Counted from the first letter of the stretch, positions 11,647 to 23,900 are shown. The stretch: 64,000 bases of DNA from Neofusicoccum parvum (GCA_020912385.1 CP087220.1:868001-932000); one strand, 5' to 3'. The notes: a model not told the origin generated them from the sequence alone. A program made the numbers and translations.

Positions 11647-12007
11647 TGTCACGACTCAAGAAGAACAAGTCAGATTCTCGAAATTGACTAAAGTTTCTAA
11701 GCTAGAGAAAAGAAAGAGAAAAGAAAGAAAATGGAAGAGGAAGGGGGGAACTTATATATCCAGCCCAGGTGCTAGTTAGAAGTCGAATAGCCGGTCTCAG
11801 GCTTCCCTTTCCCGTACGTTCCCGCTAAGTGTTTGCTCTTAGCAAACCCCGTGTCTTAGACATCTTGTCTCAGATAAGTGCTTTAGCCTGATTAGGCTTA
11901 GTCTTCTACAGGTCGACCTGCTCAATCCCGTCGACCTGTAGAAGGGCTTGGCGCTAACACTGCTTTCTTACCTAGAGAGTGAGATGTTGATGGTCTGAAT
12001 CGTCACA
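11647..12007. mobile_element. Solo LTR, second family (361 bp)
   Basis: Begins tgtcacgact, ends gaatcgtcaca, and is flanked by the direct repeat tttag (11642-11646 and 12008-12012). The ends form a short imperfect inverted repeat. It has few RIP changes. Relative to the copy at 7110-7406 it contains an extra stretch of about 64 bp that includes a perfect 14 bp inverted repeat (11904-11917 with 11930-11943, 12-base loop). No internal region or partner LTR is present nearby. Confidence 0.85.
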
Positions 12008-12012
12008 TTTAG

Positions 12013-12647
12013 TGGATAAGGTTCCAAGTAGAAAATAGAATATCTCAGAAATTTAAAAATTCTATTAATTAGGGCTTAAATAGCCTATATTCTAGAACTA
12101 GAGAGACTCTAACTAGGTTCTAATAGAATATATTTAAGGTTTAAGATAGATATTAAATAGAGTTAGATAGATTATATCTATTTTCTAGAATAAGAGAAAT
12201 CTTAGTTAAGATTTAATATAGTAATTAGATAGAAAAAGAGTAGTTAGATCTATTTTCTAGGACTAAAGGGATATTAGTCGAGTTTTACTATAAAAATTAA
12301 GTAGAAGTAGGCTATTCAGACCTAATTTCTAAGAGAAGAGGGCTTTTAAATTAATTTTAATAGTTTTTCTAAAGGAATTTAAAAAAAGATATAATTTTAT
12401 ACTATATTTAAGAGACTAGGTATACTAGAAGGGGTCTAATAGAATTAAATTAAACCTATACTACTAATAGCCCTAGGTATAGTAGGTCTAATAGGCGTAA
12501 TTCCTAGTTATAATCTATTAATATATTAATTACCTAGTAGATAAAATCCCTTATACTAAGTAGGGCATTTTGAGAATTTAAAAATTCCGGTAATTAGGGC
12601 CTAAATGGCTAATTTTTAAGGACTAGAGGAACTTTAGCTAGGGTTTA
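12013..12647. repeat. R repeat copies, RIPed
   Basis: Two further copies of the module family. One runs from about 12036 to 12420 and the second starts at about 12530. Both contain the aatttaaaaattc near-palindrome followed by attagggc and modules with the ctagaactagaga-type core. They are more AT-rich than 10581-10930. The second copy is interrupted at 12648 by a LINE-derived fragment. No gene is seen. Confidence 0.6.
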
Positions 12648-13255
12648 TTTATTTATTTTGGTTTAACGTCCGTGTGAGGTCTAAGACTATTATAGACGGA
12701 TGCCCTATAAGCACCACTAAGGGGGTTTGGAGGGGGGTAACTGGCTGGAATAGGGGTTGCCCCTTTCTACTATTATAGCTTGGGCTGAACATACTTAATG
12801 GTTTGCTTTTTAAGCGGGAAATAAATAAAAGAAATAAAGGAATTAGGATAAGGAAAGGAATATTAGGGTATTTTAGTAGGAAATTAATAAAGGAAAAGGA
12901 GGGGGAAAGGGCCCTAATTCTTGCTATTCCTAGGTCGAGTAGGGCACCTTAGGTCATTGCTAAAATGAGGGGTTTCCTCATCAAGGTTTTTACAATTAAC
13001 GCAGTGTGGGAGTAAGTGCGGGCACTTACCCCTACTATTGCAGTGATTGCAGGAGTGTTTAGCCGTATGGTGGGGGCTAGCGCAATAGTTGCATCTAGGG
13101 GGTCTAGTATACCTTTTATCAAGGTGCCCGAACCCCCAGCAGCGCTTGCATTGGGCGGCGCGCCGGACCGCCCACATTTTCTCGTTTTTTAGGCTAATTC
13201 CAGCCAGAAAAAGTCTCGACTGAATTGCCCTTTTTTGGTCTGCTTGGTTGGAGGT
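12648..13255 (-). mobile_element. Short LINE-derived insertion with an ORF1 zinc-knuckle fragment
   Basis: A 608 bp insertion flanked by the 9 bp repeat tagggttta (12639-12647 and 13256-13264). Its 3' end on the minus strand is a (TAAA)n tail (12648-12660). The minus-strand frame is open from the 5' break to a stop at 12914. It encodes Cys/His clusters (C-K-R-C-W-G-F-G-H; C-N-Y-C; C-N-H-C; C-V-N-C), as in the C-terminal zinc knuckles of LINE ORF1 proteins. The fourth ligand of the first knuckle is Tyr (codon TAC), as a G-to-A change of TGC would give. No endonuclease or reverse transcriptase sequence lies between the knuckles and the tail. Confidence 0.7.
12914..13255 (-). pseudogene. LINE ORF1 zinc-knuckle remnant
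   Basis: The open part of the insertion above. It has about 113 codons, with the first ATG at 13177 (87 codons to the stop). The CCHC-type cluster is followed by a basic tail ending RPRNSKN. The 5' part of ORF1 is missing at the insertion boundary, so this is a truncated relic rather than a host gene. The family role is RNA binding in retrotransposition. Given the truncation and the lost ligand, I infer no function here. Confidence 0.55.
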
Positions 13256-13522
13256 TAGGGTTTAAGGAGGGTTTAGCGGTAATTAAGTAGAATTAGACTG
13301 GTTAGATATTTTTCCTAGGACTAGAGGGATTTTAGTCGGGGCTTAGTGAGGTTAGACCGGGTTTTAGCTTGGTAATTAAATAGGAACAGACTAGTTAGGC
13401 CTAATTTCCGGGACTAGAGGGCTTTTAGGCGAGTTTTCGCAATTTCCTTAGGTATTATATAGTTCTTATATTATATTAGGATATCTTATAGGGCATCTTG
13501 GAATATAATTGGTTCCGTGTAC
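13256..13522. repeat. R repeat tail abutting the MFS gene
   Basis: Continuation of the R modules after the LINE fragment (cores at about 13310 and 13395), then an AT-rich stretch with a degraded copy of the ggcatcttggaat motif at about 13490-13506. The repeat block ends within about 20 bp of the stop codon of the neighbouring transporter gene. Confidence 0.6.
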
Positions 13523-15266
13523 TTAAAGTATATAAAGCCATAGTTTCTCTAATCTTGTATTCGAACCTTGCTCCCGAAGAACACGTCGGTTGTAAACGAA
13601 ATAGATAGATTCCTGGAGAATTGCAAATGCCATACCGCCTGCAACAAGAATGATCATTGTCCGCATCCCGTTATTATAGCTTGAGATATTAGTGATGTCC
13701 AAACAAGAATAATGCGGATAACTCACAAGGGGACGTCATCGCCTCGAAAGTACTGCGTGCCTGCCATCAAGCCACTGATTGCCGACATGACCCACATTCT
13801 TTTGTCGCTGGTTAGTAAGTGCTGGGGCTGCTGGACGGAAACACTCACGCGATGCTCACGCTCCGCTCTCCCGGATCCCGACAGTTTAGCTGCACCCAGC
13901 TGTTATGCACCGGATGATAGCCGACGGCAAACGCATTTACTGCTGTCCATAGCCCCCAACGACTCCATTTCCCAACGTGCGGATGGACCAAGCGTGTCAC
14001 GATGAGCGTGGTGAGGTAGCAAGCATGTGCTCCAATCACGGACAGCCCGCGTTTGTTGGTCTTGTCACTGACATAGGCGAAGAAGAAGACCACGACCAAT
14101 GCTAGAGACGCACCAACGGCAGCAAGGGCATTCGCAGCGATTCTCGAAAATCCAAGTGACCTGCAGGCGGAGTTGTCAGACTCTCAAGAGACTTCTTTAG
14201 CGCAAGACTAGGACCCACATAATTATGCTTGGAGTGTAGGTTGTTAAAGGACTCCAAGTCGAAAACACCGCGCATGTAGAGACAAAATGCGGCCACCGAC
14301 GATAGTGGCAGACTGTCTTCCACACGAGTTTCAGTGGGATACGCATCCCCTGAGTGCCATATCGTTTCTCCGGATCGTCATGCTCAAGACGGCGCTGGAG
14401 CATGATCTGATCATCAGGCGAAAATCGCACGCCGCCGGAGCTTAGCAGCGGCTTTGGAGAATCAGGGCTGCCGGGGAGAAGGCAGAGCAGGACAATGGAG
14501 ACAATCATGGTGAAAACGCCCTCAACTATACCGGGGTCAGCACGACGGCATGAAGCTTGTTGGGCCACTTACGAAGGAACAACCATTGCCAGCCTGATAG
14601 TCCACGCTCTCCATCAAGCTTCAGAATGCCAGATGCTAGCAGTGGGCTGATAGCGTTCCCTCCAAACATGCCGAAGAAAAGTATAGCAACCCGTTTGGCA
14701 AGTTCGCGTTTTGTGTACCATGTGGAGAGTGTGTACACCGCACCTGGAATGTAACCCGCCTCTGCCAGCCCGAGAAAGCTTCTGGACACCAAGAAGCCCT
14801 TTCGTTCCTTGATGAAGACTTGAAGAGTGGCAATTAGACCGAACACAAACACCTGTCCCGATATCCATTTGCGTGGTCCAATCTGGGGTTGTTAGCTTTT
14901 GACCCGAACTTCGGTTCGTCAGCGTACCCTTTGTAGAATCAGGTTTGACGGAATCTCTAGTACTACGATTCCGAGAAACATCAGTTGGTTGCCTAAATTG
15001 ACTGTGTTCTGACTGATCCCGATGTCTTTAGCAAAGCCTCCAGTGAGTGCGCTCGCCAGATTCATGCGGTCCAGCTGGAAGACAAGAAGCCCGAGGAAGA
15101 GAAGAGGCAGCACGGAGAAGTCGATTCTGGACCGGTCAGCCTAGTTCATGCCGGTCCGCGGTCCTACCAACTTGCGCCGTGCACGAAGTTCCTCAGCCGA
15201 CCCCCAACCATCAGTGGGATCGGCATCATGTTCATGCACATCCTGGCCGGGTTTTTGGTCAGCCAT
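13523..15266 (-). CDS. MFS transporter, Dal5/Tna1-like (anion:cation symporter family)
   Basis: Plasma-membrane permease. Relatives move small organic anions such as allantoate, nicotinate or pantothenate; the substrate here is unknown. Seven exons are predicted: 15172-15266, 14928-15126, 14573-14882, 14219-14525, 13849-14160, 13727-13798 and 13523-13679. Together they encode 483 residues, and all six introns are 45-58 bp with GT-AG ends. The start at 15266 gives an acidic cytosolic N-terminus, then the first helix and the DRMNLASAL motif typical of the family. LAEAGYIPGAVY (first half) and GYHPVHNSWVQLNC (second half) are also characteristic. It is divergent from the flavin monooxygenase across a 327 bp promoter region, suggesting co-regulation. 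The stop codon lies almost in repeat DNA, so the last few residues may be altered. It is intact otherwise. Confidence 0.85.
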
Positions 15267-15593
15267 TTCGCCGACGTGGAAATTTCGGGAAGAGAATAAA
15301 GGGGCAGAATCATCGAAAGAATCAAGACAATGCCCGGCTTAAGGATCTATAGAATGCCGAAGTTGCCGCATTCGCTATCGCAATATTTCCAAGTTGTGGT
15401 GTTGGCTTGGCCCGATAGCGCAATGCTCAGTGGACCTCACGCAATCGGGTCTAAGAGAGATGGCTGAGTGACTGACTCGATAAGACTACTGATTAGCCAT
15501 CTCGCCCCGCAGCCCCGCGGCCAGCAGGGTAGAAATACCGGCTGCTTGTCCGGCTTGCCTTCGTTGGATTACCTTCGCCATTCAACCAGCAAC
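15267..15593. promoter_or_regulatory. Bidirectional promoter, MFS / monooxygenase
   Basis: A 327 bp intergenic region between two divergent starts. It contains an 8 bp inverted repeat, CGCTATCG at 15373-15380 and CGATAGCG at 15413-15420 with 32 bases between. This could be a paired site for a dimeric regulator. No transcription-factor gene is visible in the cluster. The regulatory role is inferred from layout only. Confidence 0.45.
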
Positions 15594-17168
15594 ATGGCCC
15601 CTGTGAAAAGGGTCGCTGTGATTGGCGCTGGCCCAGCTGGCGCCATAGCCATTGATGCTCTGGCTCAAGAACAGGCATTCGATTTGATCAGAGTGTTTGA
15701 GCGCCGTGAAGGACCTGGGGGGTGTTGGTGAGTTGCTTTGCGCGCCGAGCCCAAATATCCCGCTGATGAAGGGTGCGGTAGGATTGCCGACAAGAAAGCA
15801 CCTCCACCCCTCCAGAATCTCAGAGCACTCTCCACACGCAGCGCCGACCCTCCTCTTGAGCCGCCGCGCAAACTTCCAGCCCAGACCCCCAAATCTTCAC
15901 GTCCACGCTTTGCTGAGTCGTCAGTCTATCCGTACCTCGAGACCAATGTCGCAGCTTCGCCCATGTCTTTCTCCCAAGAACCCATTCCCGAGACGCGATC
16001 GGAGTGGTCAACCAAGGTACATGGACATGACACGCCATTCAGACATTGGACAGTCATGCAACAATACATTTCCAGTCTCATTCAACGCCGCGGGTACCAG
16101 GACTTCGTCGAGTACAACACGGCGGTTGAGAGGGTTGAGAAGACGGGGAATGAGTGGCGAGTCACGCTTCGTAAAGATGGCGAGAAGAGTGACTACTGGT
16201 GGGAGGAGTCCTTCGATGCTGTTGTGGTTGCAAGCGGCCACTACGGCGTCCCATACATCCCGCACATCGAAGGGCTGGAGGAGTTTGAGAAGCAACGGCC
16301 GGGGAGCGTGCTTCACTCCAAGATGTTCCGCGGACGCGAAGCGCATCGCGGGAAGGTAGGTGGCATGCGAAGCGCCGAAGGCACGGATCGCTGACCCTCG
16401 GCAGCGTGTAGTAGTCGTGGGAGCTTCAGTTTCGGCGGCTGACATTGCAGTCGACCTGATTGGAGTGGCCCAGTCGCCAGTTCACGCAGTGATCAAAGGC
16501 CACAAGGCAAACGTGTACTTTGGTGATGTCGCTTTCAAGCACCCAGGCATCAAGGAGCAGGCGTCGATCTCACGCATAAGCACCACGGGCGGCACTCGGA
16601 CGGTGCACTTTGACGACGGAGGGTTCGTGGAGGACGTGGATCACATCATCTTCGGCACCGGGTACTCGTGGTCTCTGCCGTTTCTCCCGCAGGTGGAGAT
16701 CCGCAACAACCGGGCCACGGGACTCTACCAGCACGTGGTGTATCAGAAAGACCCCACGCTGCTGTTCGTTGGCGCGGTAGGCACACCACGCCCGTTGCGC
16801 AGTGCGCGTCGCTGACCCGAGCACAGGTGGGCGCCGGACTCACCTTCAAGATCTTCGAGTGGCAGGCCGTTCTGGCGGCCCGAGTCCTGGCCGGGCGCGC
16901 GAAGCTGCCGGGGGCTGAGGAGCAGCAGCGATGGGAGGCTGAGCGGGTGGCGCAGAAGGGCGACGGCGGCGGCTTCACGATGGTGTTTCCCGACTTTGCG
17001 GAGTACTTCGAGACGGTGCGGGCGCTGGCGGGACCCGGCGAGGACGGCCGGGGCAGGCGCCTGCCCCGGTTCGAGGCGAGGTGGGTTGAGGAGTTCATGG
17101 CGGGGCACGAGCGGCGCAAGGCCATGTGGGCGCGGTGGAACGCGGCGGCTGGACGCGCCCGGCTGTAG
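15594..17168 (+). CDS. Flavin-containing monooxygenase (class B)
   Basis: FAD- and NADPH-dependent oxygenase expected to hydroxylate or N/S-oxidise a small molecule, or to perform Baeyer-Villiger chemistry. Four exons (15594-15727, 15782-16355, 16405-16776, 16827-17168) give 473 residues. Visible motifs are the FAD fold VAVIGAGPAGA at about residues 7-17, the FMO-type F-x-G-x3-H (FRGREAH) at about 226, the NADPH fold VVVVGASVSAADIA at about 240, and the GTGY motif (IIFGTGYSW) at about 320. The C-terminus is GC-rich and lysine/arginine-rich. The start is the first ATG before the FAD motif. All key motifs are intact. It lies between the transporter and the polyketide synthase, so tailoring of the cluster product is the natural guess, but the substrate is not known. 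Confidence 0.85.
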
Positions 17169-17962
17169 ACAGCACAAAAGGTTGCCGCGCGCTGGCCTGG
17201 GCGCTTGGCCCGTCGACGCGGCCCGCAGCGGCGCGCTCGGCACAACCTGCTGCGCGTCGGGTCGGCGCAACCTCCCCGCCGCTCGGCTCCCGTCCCGCAC
17301 CAGCAGAGCAAGCACCGACACCCACCTGTCATGCCTCTGTCTGTCTCAGCGTGACTCAACTCCGCCGGCGCGCCCGTCGCCCATCTTGGCTGCGTTGGGT
17401 CCGTCTGCCTCCGGCTCACCGACCGCATCGGTGCTGTCCGGCGCTCTGACTCCGGCGACCCAGCATGCCAGCTGGCCAGAATCTGGCCCTCTCGTCGATC
17501 CCGGCGCGCCTGTTGTGGCTCAGCGCTGCTCTGCCCCAGCTTCCGTCCGCATTCGACGCGAGGGCAGCAGGCTCACCGACTCCGTCAGGAACCAATGCAA
17601 TTGTCGTCACGCTTCGCTGTGCACCACTCAGTGACGGGCGCCCTGGGCTCCCTTGTGTTTTGTTGATGCGCGCAGATCCTGAGTTGATGAGCTGGCTGAT
17701 CGTCGAATCACCATGAAGATGTTCGCCCGCAAATGCAGGTACGCCAGGAACCTCACGCCTGCCACGGATTTCCCCGGATACCAGTGTTTGACCGGTGGTG
17801 ATCCCGTCTCTTGTTGCGACTTCGTAACGCGAAAGCGCTGCGCTGGCCTCCAGCTGGAGTTCGGCATTGAGCTCCACATATAAAAAGTGGTGCGTGAGCC
17901 TCTCACCGCCCTTAGGACCTACTCCTCGAGCAACCCGACTCTTTGCTTCGTTCAACATCGCC
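17169..17962. promoter_or_regulatory. Intergenic region and PKS promoter
   Basis: About 790 bp, GC-rich, with no convincing gene. Open frames here are by-products of high GC and overlap the PKS on the other strand. A TATA-like element (cacatataaaaag, 17876-17887) lies about 80 bp before the PKS start codon. Confidence 0.5.
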
Positions 17963-20900
17963 ATGGCCGTCCCTGATGCTGAGAATGCTCGCCCTGACGA
18001 TGTTGCCATCATTGGCCTTGCTTTCCGTGGCCCTGGCGATGCATCGAGCCCCGCCAGGTTGTGGGACTTGCTAGTCGACGGCCGCTCTGCCTTCTCGAGC
18101 GTGCCTAAGAACAAGTGGTCTCACGAGGGCCATCAACATCCATCAACTGCCAGAGGAGGCAGCGCCGCGGCCAATGGCGGCCACTTTCTCGACCCTGCGC
18201 AGGATGGGTCCAGATTCGATGCATCCTTCTTCGGTATCGGCAGGTCCGAGGTGCTTTCCATGGACCTGCAGCAACGCATCGTTCTGGAAAACGTTTACGA
18301 GGCGCTCGAAAACGCCGGCTTCACCCTGGGACATGTGCGAGGTTCGAAGACGAGCGTGTTTGCCGGTGCCAGCAACGATGATACGCGAGCCATTCTTGGC
18401 GTTGATCCTGACCTGCTTTTGGAACACAAGCACACAGGAATCTCGAATTCCATCATTGCCAACAGAGTCAGCTGGTTTTATGATTTCAAAGGATGCAGCA
18501 TGACGCTGGACACAGCATGCAGCAGCAGTCTGGTCGCCTTGCACCTGGCCTGCAATGATTTGCGCCAAGGACAATCCGAGATGGTTTGTACCACGTTCCC
18601 AACCAACGCATAGACTTCTCCTGACGATGACCAGTCTGTCGTATGCGGCGTCAATATCATCGAGAGCCCCGAGACGATGTACAGAATGAGCAACGGGTGA
18701 GCTTTCTCCGCCAGGACTCGCCTTCGAGCATTTACTGACTTGCAAGCGGGCTTCTCTCGCCGGATGGACAGTGCTTCCCGTTCGACTTCCGTGCGAACGG
18801 GTGTTCACGTGGCGAGGGAGTTGGAACCGTGGTTCTGAAGCCTCTTCAGGCTGCGATCCGCGATGGTGATACCATTCGTGCCGTAGTGCGCGGAACGGGT
18901 AAATGGTGCAATCTCTTGCCGATAGTCTTCGAAGCTGAACGTGTCCACAGGTGTCAATCAAGATGGGCGTGGCACCGGCGAGCTGACCACTCCTAGCCAG
19001 AAAGCCCAGGAGGACTTGATCCGACAGATCTACAGCTCGGCCAACTTGGATCTCAACACCACCGGATTCATTGAGGCTCACGGGACTGGCAACCTCACCA
19101 GTGATCTGCGGGAGGCAGGAGCGATAGCCAACGTGTGGAAAGACCGATCGGAATCTCCTTATGTTGGAGCTGCTAAAGCAAACCATGGTCATCTCGAAGG
19201 AGCGTCCGGCATAGCAGCCGTCATCAAGGTAGTCTTGGCGTTGGAGAAAGGTGTCATACCCCAGAACATCAACTTCGAGAGACCCCATCCTCAGATCGAC
19301 ACGGAGTCATGGAAAATCAAATTCCCCTTGACTGCGACTTCCTGGCCTTCAGAAGGGGTCCGTAGAGCGTCAGTTCATTCTTCGGGACTCGGTGGCACTA
19401 ACGCACACGTTGTGCTTGACGATGCGTACAGTTACCTCCGGGAGCATCAGTTACGTGGAGCCCACCGTACCGATGTTTCTGCAAGCCGCAGAACGTCAAC
19501 AAGTGGAGAGCTGGAGCACCGCTCCAAGTACAGGGTTTTTACTTGGTCAGCCAAGGATCAAAACGGGATTAAGAGAGCTCTCTCGGCCTTTTCGCAGCAT
19601 TTGTCATCGGTGCCAGCCTCGGAAGCTCCAAGTGGATACCTCAGTGATCTAGCGTATACGCTTGCTGAGAAACGGTCAAAGTTCCCGTGGACATTCGCTG
19701 TGGCTGCCGAGTCTGTGGAGGAGCTCAACGAAGCCATATCGGATCCCACTCGAACCACTTGTCCCACGAGCGTTCCTACCGTTGGCTTCCTCTTCACTGG
19801 CAACGGAGCCCAATGGTACGCAATGGGAAGAGAGCTTCTTGCGTATCCTGTGTTTAAGGAGTCGGTCGAGCTGGCAAGTGACTTTATCGCCTCGTTGCGC
19901 TGCCCCTGGAGCGTGTTCGACGAGTTGTTGAAGAGCGAGGAGGCAAGCAGGATTGACGAGCCTTATATCGCGCAGACGTTGTGCACTGTGCTTCAGGTTG
20001 CGCTAGTTGATCTTCTGTCTTCTTGGGGCATCACTCCAGCTTACGTCCTGGGCCATTCTACCGGAGAAGTTGCTGCTGCCTACTGCGCAGGTGCATTGGA
20101 CCAGCGGAGTGCATGGAAGATCTCCTACTATCGTGGAATGATAGCTTCAAGACCACCATCTATGAAAGGAAGTATGCTCGCTGCTTTGTGGGCGTCTGCA
20201 AGCGATGCCAACAACAACCGATACCGTTCCTTAGTGGGCGAGCTTTCTGCAGGCACCCCGGCTGGCGGAAGGGTCATTCAAGTCTTTTCGTCCATTTCCG
20301 GACGAAAGATCGATGTCGAGGAGATGGGTCGACCGGACTACTGGATCGAATCCCTGCAGGCGCCTGTAAAGTTTGATGACGCTTTGCAAGCTTTGTGTTT
20401 GGCTTTGGCAGACTCTGAGAACTTAGACTCCACACTGCCGAAGCTCGTCGAATTGGTCAGTGCCATTTGTCTCCTCACTACGCAGTCATGTGCGAGCTTA
20501 CTCTGACGGCTACTAGGGCCCAGCTTCCACTTTCGAGGGTCTTGTAGAGGATGCTGTGATGGATGAACCTTCCTTCGAGAGGATCACGTATCAATCAGTT
20601 CTCGTCAAGAACAAACATGCCGCGGCAACAGTACTATCTACGGTAGCTAACCTCGTTGCGGATGGCTACCCGGTGGACCTTCACAGAATAAACCACAGTG
20701 ACGAAGATCCCGAACTACTCGTCGATCTCCCGCCCTATGCTTTCGACCACAGCCGAGAGTGCTGGACGGAGAGCCGGAGAAGCAGGGCTTGGCGTTTCCG
20801 AGAACATCCTCGCCACGACATCTTGGGAGCACCTGTTCCTGACTGGAATGCTGATGAGCCGCAATGGAGAAATTACATCCGCTTATCAGAACTCCCCTGG

Positions 20901-23900
20901 CTCAAGGACCACAGGATCACCGGGAGTGTGGTTCTGCCCGGTGTTTCATTCTTAATCATGGCCATCGAGGGAGCCAAGCAACTGACTTCAAAGAGCGGAG
21001 AAATTGCCGGATTCGAGCTGCGCGATGTTGTCATCTCACATGCGCTGATGCTTAGTGAAGAGGAGGACACAGAAATACTGCTCTCTATGCGGAGATCATC
21101 CCTCGGGACGAATGCAGCCTGGGATTTCAAGGTATTCGGATATAAGCACGATTCTTGGCTCGAATGCTGCAAGGGTGCGATTTCAGCTGAATTAGCGTTC
21201 GCGACAGGACCTGTTGATGCAGGACGGGAGGCTACCGAGCACAAGAAGCATCTGCGCGAGTCCCTCGACCAATGTGAAGTTGCGTGCAATAGCAAGAGAG
21301 ATTTGCGTAGGCAGTATGCGGAGCTCGAGCGAGTCGGCCTGGAGTTTGGTCCTTCGTTCCAGAACCTCTCGGACGTCAAATGCGGCGATGTGGAGGGGCC
21401 CACTGGCCAAGCGATTGGCAATCTTCGGATCCCGGACATTGCTAGCTGCATGCCCGCAAGCTACCTTCAACCTCACGTTATCCAGCCTGCCACGTTGGAC
21501 AGCATGATCCACATGGTTCCGTTCGCGCTGCAGAGTGCCGTCGGGGCAGCTCCTTTGAGAGAACCATCTGTTCCTGTGGCGGTCAAAAGTCTTTGGATAT
21601 CTTCGAACATTGAGAAGGAGGTGGGTCACGTCTTCACCTGCCACTCATCCGCAGGTTCATCTTCACACAACAGATTCATTGCGGATGTCACGGTCTGGGA
21701 TGAGCAAACCCGCAATGCCAGAGTGATCTTGAAGGGCCTCGAAATAGGACCTCTACAGGAGTTCGCGTTGAGGGAGGCTGGCCAGCGCCAGCTTTGTTTC
21801 AATGTGAGCTGGAAGCCAGACATCGACCTCCTGGGAGAAGAGGTGCAGAATTGTTTTAGAGAATCGGTGAAGCCTCTGGAAGAGGAGGATGCCGCGAACC
21901 TGAAACGCATCCAGGACCTCCAGCTGGCCGCATCCATATACATTCTGGAGGCGGTTGAGCATTTCGAAGATGAGAACAGCGAACCCAGGGACCTGCCTCC
22001 TCACAAGCAAAAGTATCTCGAATGGCTCCGACTCCAGGCAAGAAACTATGAAAAGGAACGCGTGGGCCACCAGACCGATGAGTGGGACGATATTCGCAAG
22101 GATAAAACGCGAAGAGATGCCTTCCTGAAGACACTGGAAGAGTCTGGGCCCGAGGGGAGATTGACGGTGCGCATGGGCAGCCACATCATCCCAATCCTTC
22201 GAGCCGAGCAAGATGCGCTTCACCTCATGTTCATGGACTCTCTGTTGGAAGAGTACTACAGTCACATGGTTGGGACAGATAAAGTGCATTCTCTGCTAGG
22301 CGCCTATCTGGATCTATACATCCATAAAAGTCGCGACTTGCGGGTTTGTGAAGTAGGTGCTGGTACGGGTGGAGCGACCGCGTCGGTCCTCAACACGCTT
22401 TGTCCCGGCGGCGTGCGTGGCAAACGCTCGACCCGCCTCCGGAAGTACACCTTCACCGACATCTCATCCGGCTCATTTGAGAAGGCGCAGGTGAAGTTTA
22501 CCAAATGGCGGGCGATCCTGGAGTTCAAGGCCCTGGACATCGAGAAGGATTTGACTGGCCAGGGCTTCGAGGACGCCGAGGGCACATACGACGTCGTTAT
22601 TGCCGCCAATGTTCTCCATGCCACATCCGACTTGTCCCAAACTTTGGAGAACATTTACCGTCTTCTGAAGCCGGGGGGTAAACTCATCATACAGGAGTTC
22701 ACGCAGCCCGAATTCCTCGCAGGACCCCTCGCATTTGGACTTCTTCCAGACTGGTGGCGAAGCACCGAACAGAGCCGAAAATGGGGCGCGCTACTCACCG
22801 AAAAGGGCTGGGTGGCGGCGTTGCGGGAGAATGGGTTCGAAAGATCGGTTCTTCGCCTGCCCGATACGTTGAACCCAGAGCTCCACGTTCAAAGCTTGGT
22901 TGTGGCAACCGCACAGGAGGAGGACAAGGCACAGGCCGAGATTGAGATCAAGAGAACGTTCATCGTGACTTCAACGAAACCGGTACTCCGGGAGCAGCTT
23001 GTCGCGGACAATCTGGCTGCGCAGCTCATGACCATGTACGCTGGCAGGCTTGATCTCAAAGTCATTCCTTTTACTTCGCTGGAGGAGTACAGCCTCAAAG
23101 ACGCCTGCTGCGTTGTGACCATGGAGCTTGGGCAGGCTTTCCTGGCCGGAGACATCGAGCCGGAGGAGTGGGGCGTCGTAAAGAAGCTCCTGACCACAGC
23201 AAGTGGGGTTATTTGGGCGACCATGGATCCCTTTGAGAACCCCAAGGTTGGCTTGGCTACTGGTCTGCTGCGCACGCTCCGCTGGGAGAGAGACCAGGAC
23301 GGGTGCGACTTTACCGCTGTGGCCTTTGAAGACTCGGAGAAGAACGAGAGCGAAGTGGCACGCCACATCAGAAGGATTTATCGACGCCACTTCGTCGAGG
23401 GTCGCGATAGAAATGCCGAGTATCTGGTCCGCAGGAACCTAGTCCGCACCAACCGCTTGGTGGAGGCATCGTATGCCAACGATTTCGTCAGCTCCAGTTG
23501 CGCCAAGCCGATTCCCCAGCCCCAGGCCTTCGGAGCCGACCGCTCGAGAGCTCTCAAGCTCGGTATGATGCGCCGTGGTTCCTCTTTTGGTCGTTTTGCT
23601 GACGAAACACTAGGCATTGCTACACCCGGCCAACTCGACAGTCTGCGTTTCGTCGACGACCTGGAATTCGCGAACCCGCTCCCCGACAACTATGTCGAGG
23701 TGGAGATCAAGGCCACCGGCCTTAACTACAGAGACGTCCTCGCAGTCACGGGCGAAGCTCCAACGGATGTGTTGGGCTCGGAGGGTGCGGGATTCGTGAC
23801 ACGCGTTGGCTCCCACGTCACGGATCTCCAGCTGGGAGATCGAGTCATTGTCCTTTGTGCCAAGCACGGTGCGTTCCAAACCTACACCAGGACGTCGAGA

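Noticed and set aside
17416..18114. 232-codon minus-strand frame upstream of and overlapping the PKS start
   Set aside because: Overlaps the KS-coding exon and has no recognisable domain; GC-rich composition explains it.
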